DNA of 64,000 nt from Reichenbachiella faecimaris (GTDB taxonomy: Bacteria; Bacteroidota; Bacteroidia; Cytophagales; Cyclobacteriaceae). A program made the position numbers and the translations under genes. Within the stretch, counting starts at the first letter, position 1; the number at the start of each line of letters is the position of its first letter. This document shows positions 7,916 through 15,821 of the stretch, in pieces. The notes under the pieces are model-generated. The model was not told the origin of the DNA, made no database searches, and worked only from the letters and a program-made list of their open reading frames with translations. The stretch spans positions 222,161-286,160 of the forward strand of contig NZ_FWYF01000002.1 in NCBI RefSeq assembly GCF_900176375.1, in the 5' to 3' direction.

Positions 7916-9284
7916 AAACTGGCCTGGGTTACTGATTGTTGTAGCCCTAGCCATTTTTTCGTGTGAAGACGCTAGTGACATTGGGTTAGGGTTAGATCCA
8001 GATGGCGTAAGGGTAAATGTTTTGTATGAAGAATTGCCCCTTGCGGCAACTAATGTACGGATCGACAGCATCCGTACTAGTAATTCTTCTAGACTTTTGA
8101 TAGGCAAATATGCAGATCCAATTTTCGGAACAACTGTATCTACCGCGCTTTCTCAGATAAACCTTACCAATACGCTATCAGGATTGAGTGGTGATGATCA
8201 TTATTATGTAGTGGATTCAACGGTCATCAATCTCAATATTAATAAAGCCCATACAGATGATATCTCTAATGTCCAAAGTTTTACGGTCTATCAATTAACA
8301 GATACCATTTTTACATCAGGATATTATTTATCAGATTTTATTACCAACTATAGAACTGATGAGTCATTTGGAAATTTTGATATCAAGTTATCAGCATCTA
8401 GTCTTAATCTAATTGACGAAAAAAACTATCTGGTTCAAAAAAAATTGTCTGCTTCTTTAGGTGATGAGCTTTTTGCCATAGCTAATGGACAAAAAGGAAA
8501 TAGTGTCTCACCATCAGGTGCACTCAGGTATGAGTTCAAAGGCATAGCCATTGTTGGGGATGCCGCAAACAATGTTTTATTGGATATTGATCACGTGGAT
8601 TCTACCAATATTAGGGTGCATTACCATGTGGTTGACCCCTACACGGAAGATGGAAATTCATTAGACTCTGTACTTGTCGATTCCCTATTTCTGAATTACT
8701 CTCTTGGTTCAAATGGAGCCTACTATAATCAAATATCGACGGATCGTTCTGGCTCGTTAATGTCAAGTGAAACTGGAAATTATAATGGTTTCACGACTGG
8801 GGATGGAAACATCTACCTTCAGCCGGCTAGTGGGATATTCCCAAAGCTAAATTTTGATGCATTAAACCAATTTTTTGCTGCAAACCCTAACATTCAAATC
8901 AATCGGATGGAATTTTCGATAGAGACTAAAGAGAATAGTGCATACAACTCCAATGTTGGGAATTTTAGATTTCTGTATGTGGATCAAGCTGATGGCTCCA
9001 AAATCAACACAAATGGGCTGCTTACCAATATACTAGGGGAGACGGCCATACTTTCTGATGCGGGGTATATATCGGGTTCTTCTGAGCCTCTTATTGCATC
9101 TTTAGATGAGACGTCTTTAACGTATACTGGTGTGCCTACATTCTTTGCTCAACTAGTAGAGACTGGCTCCATAGAAGTAGATCACATAATCCTTGTTCCT
9201 CAAGATGTGACCACTCCAGATTTTTCCGTTTTTGATGAAGAAACTGGCTTTATTATCAAACTTTATTACACGCTTCCCGAATAA
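7899..9284 (+). CDS. DUF4270 family lipoprotein
   Basis: A 461-residue protein with a short signal peptide ending in a lipobox (AIFSC, Cys near residue 24), so it should be lipid-anchored. Beyond this it is a mostly beta-rich, Ser/Thr/Asn-rich secreted protein with repeated D-S and Y-x-V-D-S-T segments. It resembles the Bacteroidota-specific DUF4270 family, whose function is unknown. It overlaps the preceding glycogen-synthase-like gene by 17 bp and is 10 bp before glmS, so the three are probably translated from one mRNA. An outer-membrane or surface location is inferred. Confidence 0.8.
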   Translation: MNLLDKNWPGLLIVVALAIFSCEDASDIGLGLDPDGVRVNVLYEELPLAATNVRIDSIRTSNSSRLLIGKYADPIFGTTVSTALSQINLTNTLSGLSGDDHYYVVDSTVINLNINKAHTDDISNVQSFTVYQLTDTIFTSGYYLSDFITNYRTDESFGNFDIKLSASSLNLIDEKNYLVQKKLSASLGDELFAIANGQKGNSVSPSGALRYEFKGIAIVGDAANNVLLDIDHVDSTNIRVHYHVVDPYTEDGNSLDSVLVDSLFLNYSLGSNGAYYNQISTDRSGSLMSSETGNYNGFTTGDGNIYLQPASGIFPKLNFDALNQFFAANPNIQINRMEFSIETKENSAYNSNVGNFRFLYVDQADGSKINTNGLLTNILGETAILSDAGYISGSSEPLIASLDETSLTYTGVPTFFAQLVETGSIEVDHIILVPQDVTTPDFSVFDEETGFIIKLYYTLPE

Positions 9285-9294
9285 TAAATAATAT

Positions 9295-11130
9295 ATGTGT
9301 GGAATTGTAGCCTACATAGGTCACCAAGATGCCTTTCCTTTAATTATCAAAGGACTTAAAAGATTGGAATATAGAGGATATGACAGTACTGGCATATCAG
9401 TTCACGACAATGGCCTCAAAATTTTCAAAAAAGCCGGAAAGGTTGCTGAATTAGAGTCTTCAGTAGAAGAACTGACGATCAAGGCTTCTGTCGGAATAGG
9501 CCATACAAGATGGGCCACGCATGGAGAGCCCAATGACAGAAATGCTCACCCACATTTTTCAGCTGACAAATCTTTGTCAATCATTCACAATGGTATTATT
9601 GAAAACTATGATACCATAAAAAAAGAACTTCTGTCCAAAGGCTATACGTTCCAAAGCGACACGGATACTGAAGTATTAATCACTTTCATAGAAGATATCA
9701 AAAAGCAAAACGGAGGGGATTTGGAACAAGCTGTTAGATCGGCATTGCATGCCATTGAAGGAGCCTATGCAATCGTGATTCTGAACGAAGAAAACCCAAA
9801 TCAATTAATAGCAGCCAGAAAAGGTAGCCCTATGGTTCTTGGCGTCGGGACAGATGAATACTTTATAGCATCTGATGCTACGCCTATTATTGAATACACC
9901 AATGAAGTAGTCTACTTAAAAGATCGAGAAATCGCCATTGTCAATAGAGAGGATTTCAGAATCACCAATATTGATGATGTAGAGCAAACGCCCTATATAC
10001 AAAAAGTAGAAATGAAACTTGAAGAGCTTGAAAAAGGGGGATATGAGCACTTCATGCTTAAAGAAATTTTCGAACAGCCTAATTCTATTGCTGATAGCAT
10101 GCGTGGGCGACTCGACGCGGCCAACGGAACCTTGACGCTAGGGGGCATTTACGAGTACTCTCAAGCACTGATCAATGCAAGGCGAATCATTGTGCTGGCC
10201 TGCGGGACTTCTTGGCACTCAGGCCTGGTAGCCGAATATTTATTCGAAGAATATTGTAGAATCCCAGTGGAAGTGGAATACGCTTCAGAATTCAGGTATA
10301 GAAACCCTGTGATTCACGAAGGAGATATTGTGATTGCCATTTCTCAATCGGGTGAAACGGCCGATACACTTGCCGCTATCGAATTAGCTAAATCAAAAGG
10401 CGCAATCATTCTTGGGATTGTAAATGTTGTGGGCTCTTCTATCTCCAGAGTAACACACGAAGGTGCATACCTTCATACTGGACCGGAAATTGGTGTAGCT
10501 AGTACCAAAGCATTTACGGGACAACTTTCTGTCCTCACGATGATCGCATTGAGCGTAGCTCATAAAAAAGGCACAATCACTCAGACACGTTACAAAGAAC
10601 TTTTAGTCGAATTGGCTCGCATACCTGCGAAAATCAAGGAAGTGCTAGACAATAACGCAGTAGTAGAAGAAATCGCCGAGCGATTTAAAGACGCCAAGAA
10701 CTTCATCTATTTGGGTCGTGGATATAACTTCCCAGTGGCACTCGAAGGCGCCTTAAAATTGAAAGAAATTTCTTACATCCACGCAGAAGGCTACCCTGCT
10801 GCGGAAATGAAGCATGGACCTATTGCGCTGATAGATGAGGAAATGCCAGTTGTATTTATAGCAACACGTGACAGTTCGTACGATAAAGTGGTATCAAACA
10901 TTCAGGAAGTAAAAGCTCGAAAGGGTGTAGTGATAGCAGTAGTAACAAAAGGGGACGCACTCATCCCAGCACTTGCAGATTACATCATTGAGGTTCCACC
11001 TTGTGAGGAAGCTTTGATGCCGTTAATTTCAGTTATTCCACTTCAACTATTATCTTATCACATTGCCGTCATGAGAGGGTGCAACGTAGATCAACCAAGA
11101 AATTTAGCCAAATCTGTAACTGTAGAGTAA
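9295..11130 (+). CDS. glmS: Glutamine--fructose-6-phosphate aminotransferase (isomerizing)
   Basis: A 611-residue enzyme that makes glucosamine-6-phosphate from fructose-6-phosphate and glutamine, the entry to UDP-GlcNAc for peptidoglycan and LPS. The N-terminal glutaminase domain begins MCGIVAYIG, with Cys2 as nucleophile after Met removal. RRLEYRGYDSTG-like and HTRWATHGEP segments are typical. Two SIS sugar-isomerase domains follow (about 285-425 and 455-600), with ISQSGETADT and the C-terminal DQPRNLAKSVTVE. Length is normal. No glmS ribozyme lies upstream: the gap to the previous gene is only 10 bp. Confidence 0.98.
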   Translation: MCGIVAYIGHQDAFPLIIKGLKRLEYRGYDSTGISVHDNGLKIFKKAGKVAELESSVEELTIKASVGIGHTRWATHGEPNDRNAHPHFSADKSLSIIHNGIIENYDTIKKELLSKGYTFQSDTDTEVLITFIEDIKKQNGGDLEQAVRSALHAIEGAYAIVILNEENPNQLIAARKGSPMVLGVGTDEYFIASDATPIIEYTNEVVYLKDREIAIVNREDFRITNIDDVEQTPYIQKVEMKLEELEKGGYEHFMLKEIFEQPNSIADSMRGRLDAANGTLTLGGIYEYSQALINARRIIVLACGTSWHSGLVAEYLFEEYCRIPVEVEYASEFRYRNPVIHEGDIVIAISQSGETADTLAAIELAKSKGAIILGIVNVVGSSISRVTHEGAYLHTGPEIGVASTKAFTGQLSVLTMIALSVAHKKGTITQTRYKELLVELARIPAKIKEVLDNNAVVEEIAERFKDAKNFIYLGRGYNFPVALEGALKLKEISYIHAEGYPAAEMKHGPIALIDEEMPVVFIATRDSSYDKVVSNIQEVKARKGVVIAVVTKGDALIPALADYIIEVPPCEEALMPLISVIPLQLLSYHIAVMRGCNVDQPRNLAKSVTVE

Positions 11131-11258
11131 GGGACATAGACGTATTGACCCTCCTTCATTTTTAAACTTCCAACGGCACCATCTGATTTAGCATACAAAC
11201 AGCACTATAACAATGGTGTATCCATATATCGCAGCAACGTGGTATTGGTCAGAGTAGA

Positions 11259-11289
11259 AACCTTACAGGTTTTGAAAACCTGTAAGGTT
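11259..11289. repeat. Perfect 15-bp-arm palindrome, REP-like
   Basis: Arms AACCTTACAGGTTTT (11259-11273) and its exact complement (11275-11289) are separated by one base. It lies in the 183-bp gap between the convergent glmS and the 213-aa gene. There is no T-run, so it is not a standard terminator. Similar palindromes built on ACCTTACAGG/CCTGTAAGGT are, to my recollection, dispersed intergenic repeats in Bacteroidota. Confidence 0.75.
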
Positions 11290-11313
11290 GGCGCATATTA
11301 GTTGCAGTCAATA

Positions 11314-11955
11314 TCAATCTTTAACAATGTGTCGCGCGGCTTGATAGCCGGTGAAAAAACTCGGATTGGCGCGTTTGAATCGCTTGAGGACATTATCCAT
11401 TCGAGAGAGTGTTTTGTTTACTTCGTCAAAGAGGCTGGCCAAATCATCGGTAGCCATTCTAGACTGTATCTGATATGATCGGGGCACTCCACGCTTGTCC
11501 TGAAAGACCGCAAAAGACGTTTTCACTTCCTCTATCTGTTCGGCTGACATCCCGTAGTCCGTCATGTCTTCCAAATTAGTTTCTAGCAGGTCGATTACAT
11601 TTTTGGTTTTAATCTCAAAGTCCTCGTGGGATAGTCGGAAGTAGTCTGAGGCCGAATTGCTGGATAGGGACAAAAGTTCGGCGTTGGCTGTGTCGGCAGC
11701 AAATGCTTCTAGCAAGTCGTCGAGGATGTCCATCTTTTGGGCGATCTGATATTTGAGCTCTCGAAGCGACCCTCCTATAAACACCTGCGAAGATTCTTGC
11801 ACGAGCGAAGCCGTTTGTATACCCTGTATCGCTTGAATCAACGTGGTTTTGTAATTGCTGATGATCGGAATGGCACTCCATACGGCAGCATGGGTATCGA
11901 GATACGCATTGGTGGCTTGTGCCATCTCTAGTCGGTTGATTTGTTCTTTCGTCAT
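11314..11955 (-). CDS. Bacteroidota hypothetical protein, helical, 213 aa
   Basis: A soluble, nearly all-helical 213-residue protein without signal peptide or membrane segment. The pattern of the N-terminus (TKEQINRLEMAQ, then a W followed by IPIISNYKTTLIQAIQGIQ) and the C-terminus (RANPSFFTGYQAARHIVKD) reminds me of a Bacteroidota orphan family that often occurs in several copies per genome. No function is known and none is proposed. Base composition is GC-richer (about 50% in places) than the flanking core genes, and the gene sits between a REP-like palindrome and a 21-bp repeat array, which suggests an accessory or mobile context. The ATG at 11955 follows an AT-rich leader. Confidence 0.7.
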   Translation of the reverse strand: MTKEQINRLEMAQATNAYLDTHAAVWSAIPIISNYKTTLIQAIQGIQTASLVQESSQVFIGGSLRELKYQIAQKMDILDDLLEAFAADTANAELLSLSSNSASDYFRLSHEDFEIKTKNVIDLLETNLEDMTDYGMSAEQIEEVKTSFAVFQDKRGVPRSYQIQSRMATDDLASLFDEVNKTLSRMDNVLKRFKRANPSFFTGYQAARHIVKD

Positions 11956-12085
11956 TTTATTAAGTTATTAAAAGGTTAAATAAAATGCTGCTGGTTGATG
12001 AAAATACGACAAATACCTGATAAGGGAAATAAAATTGCATGAAAATATGTGTTATTAACTACCACAATCATCTAGCAATAGGGCT

Positions 12086-12337
12086 ATGCAAATCTAGCAA
12101 GAGCCTGTGCAGGGTGTGGAGTACTGGGTGCAGGCCACCAAGCGAGCTATGCAGGGATGGATGTGCTCTGTGCAGGGTTCAGAGGGGTATGTGCAGCCCA
12201 CCAAGTGGTCTGTGCAGGGTTCGATAGAGGCTATGCAGACCTTAGAGTGGTTTGTGCAAGGTGGCAAGTATACTTTGCAGCCGTCGGAGGGCTTTGTGTA
12301 GTCCTTTGAGTGGATTGTGCGGACTTTTTAGTTCTCA
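12086..12337 (+). repeat. Tandem array of twelve 21-bp degenerate repeats
   Basis: Twelve consecutive units of exactly 21 bp start at 12086, 12107, 12128 and so on to 12317. The rough consensus is GTGCAGGGTTCxxAGTGGTCT. TGCAG at unit positions 2-6, AG at 14-15 and a final T are the best-kept bases, with the edges of the array more diverged. Read from 12107 the array encodes a 7-residue repeat of the type VQGxxxW/Y, but stops occur in the first and eleventh units and no good start is present. The array fills most of the 542-bp gap between the 213-aa gene and the MmeI-like gene. Twenty-one base pairs is two helical turns, so iteron-like protein binding is possible. Confidence 0.85.
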
Positions 12338-12444
12338 CTAATCCTAATGTTTGAAACATCAGAAAAGGTAGTTGATAGCACCAGACCAAGTAGGCAGACA
12401 AACCTAGTAGCAGGATACCTCCAATTAAACCCTCACGGATTATC

Positions 12445-12476
12445 TTGATCCGGCAATCTCATTATATTTACCTTCG
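12445..12476 (+). promoter_or_regulatory. Weak promoter candidate for the MmeI-like gene
   Basis: TTG at 12445-12447, a 21-bp spacer, then TACCTTCG (12469-12476), one mismatch from TAnnTTTG and 22 bp before the ATG at 12498. Confidence 0.3.
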
Positions 12477-12497
12477 TCTATTTTATAACCTAGCCGA

Positions 12498-15239
12498 ATG
12501 CTATTAAGTAAAAATCAAATCAAAAAAAATGCGCTGGCCTTTGCCAAAACATGGGAAGGCGAAAAGCGCGAACGCGCAGAAAAAGACACCTTCTGGAATG
12601 AATTCTTTGAGGTATTCGGTGTAGGAAGAAGGCGAGTAGCCTCTTTTGAAGAGCCTGTCAAAAAACTCAGCGGTGCACAGGGATTTATCGACCTATTCTG
12701 GAAAGGCCAACTGATCGTAGAGCATAAATCCCGAGGGGGCAATCTGGAAAAGGCCTACGGACAGGCCATTGATTACTTCCCCGGCATCAAAGACGAAGAA
12801 CTGCCCCGGTACGTGCTGGTGTCGGATTTCGAGCGGTTCAAACTGTATGATCTCGACAACAAGACCGAGCATGCGTTTCCTCTCAAAGAATTTCAGAACA
12901 AGACCCATCTCTTCGGGTTTATCTCCGGGTACGAAGAACGCAAGATTGTTGAGCAAGACCCAGTCAATATCAAGGCAGCGCAACTGGTGGGACAACTGCA
13001 CGAAAAACTGGAATCCTATGGATTCGAAGGGCATCAGCTCGAAATCTACCTCGTCCGGCTGGTCTTTTGTTTGTTTGCGGATGATGCGGGGATTTTTGAG
13101 AAAGACCTGCTGCTGCAATACATCGAGCGGCGGACAAACCCTGACGGCTCTGATCTGGGCATGCACCTGAGTAAACTCTTTCAGGTGCTCAACAAACCGA
13201 TGGACAAGCGGGCGACCAATCTGGACGAAGACCTACAGCAGTTTCCCTATGTGAATGGCGGTATATTCGCTGAGACCGTAGAGATCCCGGACTTTGATGC
13301 CGAGATGCGCCAGATCTTCCTGGCGTGTAGCTACCTCGATTGGTCGGTGATCTCCCCGGCCATATTTGGTTCCATGTTTCAGTCGGTGATGAATCCCGAG
13401 GAACGCAGAAATCTAGGTGCACATTACACCTCAGAGAAAAATATCCTTCGGTTGATCAAGCCCCTCTTCCTCGACGAACTCTATGATGAGTTTGAAAAAG
13501 TGAAAGGAAACACCAAACAACTGGCCCAGTTTCACAAGAAACTCTCCACACTGAAATTTCTCGATCCGGCCTGTGGCTGTGGCAACTTCCTGGTGATCAC
13601 CTATCGCGAACTACGGATGCTTGAGCTGGAAATCCTTCGGGTGACCTACAAAAAACAAAGGGCTATTGCGATTGACCAGATCATCTGGGTGGACGTGGAT
13701 CAGTTTTACGGCATAGAATACGACGAGTGGCCGGCACGGATCGCCGAGGTGGCCCTATGGCTGGTGGATCACCAGATGAACCGTGTCATCTCCCAGGAGT
13801 TTGGGGAATACTTCGCACGGCTACCGCTGAAAAAGTCCGCCAAGATTGTGAACGACAATGCTCTGCGCATCGATTGGCAGGAAGTGGTACCTAAGTCCGA
13901 GTTGTCTTATATTTTGGGCAATCCGCCGTTTTTAGGACATCATTATCAGAGTCCTGAACAAAAGAAAGATCTGAAACACATTTTTGTAGATGTGAAAGGG
14001 TCTGGAGTGCTTGATTATGTGTCCGCATGGTATGTCAAAGCAGCCCAGTATATTCAACAATCAAATGTAGAGGTAGCCTTTGTATCAACGAGTAGTATAT
14101 CTCAAGGAGAACAAGTTGGCTTGTTATGGAGTGAATTAATTAAATACAAGCTCAAAATTAGTTTTGCTCATAGGACATTTAACTGGAGTAATGAGGCAAG
14201 GTCTAATGCTGCAGTTCATGTTGTGATTATTGGTTTTGGAGTACATGATAAAAAACAAAATGCCATTTATCATTATTCTGATATCAAAGGAGAGCCAACA
14301 AAAGAAAATGCTAAACATATCAATCCATATTTAGTGAATGCTGCTGATGTGATCATTAGAAATACAAGCAATCCAATATGTGACGTACCCAAAATGATAT
14401 GGGGCAACAAACCAACAGATGACGGCAATTTTCTATTTGCTGATGAAAAAGAGAAAGAAGAATTTTTGATTATAGAACCAAATGCGAGAAATTGGGTAAG
14501 ACCATTTTTAAGTGGTCAAAATTTGATTAATAATAACTATAGGTACTGTCTTTGGCTAAAGGATATTACTCCAAATGAACTTAAGAAATTACCTCATGTT
14601 ATCGACCGTATTGAAAAAATAAAGAGGTTCAGAATTGATAGTAAGGCTGAAGCAACTAGAAAAAAAGCCTTAACACCTACCTTGTTTGCTCAAACCTCAC
14701 AACCAGATTCGGATTATCTAGCTGTGCCTGAAGTTTCATCTGAACGAAGAAAATACATTCCCATTGCCTATTTAAATTCAAGTGTAATTGCAAGTAACAC
14801 TATTCAGTTGGTGCCAAATGCAAGTAAATATCATTTTGGCGTTTTGGTTTCTATTATGCATATGATTTGGGTAAGAAATGTTTGTGGGCGATTAAAAAGT
14901 GATTTTAGATATTCTAACACCATTGTCTACAACAACTACCCCTGGCCCAAAGACCCAAGTGCGAAGAATAAAAAGAAAGTAGAAGCCTGTGCACAGGCGG
15001 TGCTGGATGCCCGAGCTTCGTTTCCAAAGAGTTCGCTGGCTGATCTCTACGATCCGCTCACCATGCCGCCCGTCCTCGTCAAGGCACATCAGGCACTGGA
15101 CAAAGCCGTGGACTTGTGCTACCGTCCGCAAGCTTTCGTAGACGAGACCGCCCGGATCGAATATCTCTTCGATCTCTACAGCGAGTACACCGCCCCGCTT
15201 TTTAAGCCTGAGAAGAAAAAAGCCAAAGGCAATCGGTGA
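12498..15239 (+). CDS. MmeI-like single-chain type IIL restriction-modification enzyme (adenine methyltransferase with fused nuclease)
   Basis: A 913-residue protein matching the layout of MmeI. The N-terminal nuclease has the D-x9-E-x-K core (D65, E75, K77 in FIDLFWKGQLIVEHKS). A helical spacer follows, then a gamma-class N6-adenine methyltransferase with SAM motif LDPACGCGNFL (355-365) and catalytic NPPF (475-478), a target recognition region (roughly 560-810) and a C-terminal helical segment. MmeI enzymes methylate one strand of a non-palindromic site and cut about 20 bp away, and need no separate subunits. None is seen nearby. Composition is mosaic: sampled lines are near 58% GC at both ends but near 30% in the middle (about 13930-14935), suggesting recombination of the specificity module. 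The frame is intact. Confidence 0.88.
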   Translation: MLLSKNQIKKNALAFAKTWEGEKRERAEKDTFWNEFFEVFGVGRRRVASFEEPVKKLSGAQGFIDLFWKGQLIVEHKSRGGNLEKAYGQAIDYFPGIKDEELPRYVLVSDFERFKLYDLDNKTEHAFPLKEFQNKTHLFGFISGYEERKIVEQDPVNIKAAQLVGQLHEKLESYGFEGHQLEIYLVRLVFCLFADDAGIFEKDLLLQYIERRTNPDGSDLGMHLSKLFQVLNKPMDKRATNLDEDLQQFPYVNGGIFAETVEIPDFDAEMRQIFLACSYLDWSVISPAIFGSMFQSVMNPEERRNLGAHYTSEKNILRLIKPLFLDELYDEFEKVKGNTKQLAQFHKKLSTLKFLDPACGCGNFLVITYRELRMLELEILRVTYKKQRAIAIDQIIWVDVDQFYGIEYDEWPARIAEVALWLVDHQMNRVISQEFGEYFARLPLKKSAKIVNDNALRIDWQEVVPKSELSYILGNPPFLGHHYQSPEQKKDLKHIFVDVKGSGVLDYVSAWYVKAAQYIQQSNVEVAFVSTSSISQGEQVGLLWSELIKYKLKISFAHRTFNWSNEARSNAAVHVVIIGFGVHDKKQNAIYHYSDIKGEPTKENAKHINPYLVNAADVIIRNTSNPICDVPKMIWGNKPTDDGNFLFADEKEKEEFLIIEPNARNWVRPFLSGQNLINNNYRYCLWLKDITPNELKKLPHVIDRIEKIKRFRIDSKAEATRKKALTPTLFAQTSQPDSDYLAVPEVSSERRKYIPIAYLNSSVIASNTIQLVPNASKYHFGVLVSIMHMIWVRNVCGRLKSDFRYSNTIVYNNYPWPKDPSAKNKKKVEACAQAVLDARASFPKSSLADLYDPLTMPPVLVKAHQALDKAVDLCYRPQAFVDETARIEYLFDLYSEYTAPLFKPEKKKAKGNR

Positions 15240-15322
15240 CGATCCAGTAAAGCGTCCAAGGCTTGGAAACTTTGGAGGGTTAAGAATTTAGCCAATGGTG
15301 GGCAGCTCCACTTGTTTAAGAC

Positions 15323-15330
15323 TATTTTTG
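15323..15330 (+). promoter_or_regulatory. Promoter -7 element upstream of ridA
   Basis: TATTTTTG fits TAnnTTTG and lies 41 bp before the GTG start of ridA. No clear TTG is found at the -33 distance, so support is moderate. Confidence 0.4.
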
Positions 15331-15371
15331 TACCATGGAATAAATTTTAATTGAACAAATAGCGAACTATC

Positions 15372-15749
15372 GTGAAACAAATCATCAACACCGCAAATGC
15401 CCCAGCTCCAATAGGCCCATACAGCCAGTCTACTTTAGCAGGGAATACGCTATACGTATCTGGTCAAATAGCACTTGTACCTGGTACGGACAATCTATTA
15501 CTCGACAGCATCGAAGCAGAAACCCACCAAGTAATGAAAAACATGGGAGCTATATTAAAGGAAGCCGGTGCGGACTACTCCAATGTAGTGAAGTGCTCCA
15601 TCTTCGTGAGCGACATGGGCAATTTTGGAAAAATCAATGCGGTATATGGCGAGTATTTCACCAGCAATCCTCCCGCCAGAGAAACGGTGGAAGTAAGCTG
15701 CCTGCCTAAAAACGTGAATGTGGAAATTTCCTGCATCGCCGTAGTATAA
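15372..15749 (+). CDS. ridA: RidA family reactive intermediate (imine) deaminase
   Basis: A 125-residue small trimeric-type protein of the YjgF/YER057c/UK114 family, which hydrolyses reactive enamine/imine intermediates such as 2-aminoacrylate from PLP enzymes. The family signature is clear: NAPAPIGPYSQS at the N-terminus, LYVSGQIALVPGT, VVKCSIFVSDMGNF, and the C-terminal VEVSCLPKNVNVEISCIAVV. The conserved Arg sits in NPPARETVEV. The start is GTG at 15372, which gives the family's usual N-terminus. A terminator follows, so it is likely monocistronic. It marks the return to core genome after the accessory island. Confidence 0.95.
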   Translation: MKQIINTANAPAPIGPYSQSTLAGNTLYVSGQIALVPGTDNLLLDSIEAETHQVMKNMGAILKEAGADYSNVVKCSIFVSDMGNFGKINAVYGEYFTSNPPARETVEVSCLPKNVNVEISCIAVV

Positions 15750-15778
15750 TCTAGACCGAAATATTGATAAATTTGCCG

Positions 15779-15807
15779 TGCCGGATACCCTCCGGCATAT
15801 TTTTTTG
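15779..15807 (+). terminator. Rho-independent terminator after ridA
   Basis: A 7-bp GC-rich stem TGCCGGA/TCCGGCA (15779-15785 and 15791-15797) with a 5-nt loop is followed by TAT and then a T-run. It lies between ridA and gltX. Confidence 0.8.
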
Positions 15808-15821
15808 TAAAAAATTGATCG

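Noticed and set aside
9285-9294. glmS ribozyme/riboswitch
   Set aside because: The spacing to the preceding gene is only 10 bp and cannot hold it.
12039-12301. Two open frames over the 21-bp repeats
   Set aside because: The open frames arise because a 21-bp period keeps all frames in step. Stops occur within the array and starts are weak, so the region is listed as a repeat and not as a protein.
12498-15239. BREX/PglX or type I RM interpretation of the methyltransferase gene
   Set aside because: The N-terminal D-x9-E-x-K nuclease and overall layout fit MmeI, and no brx, hsdR or hsdS genes are adjacent.
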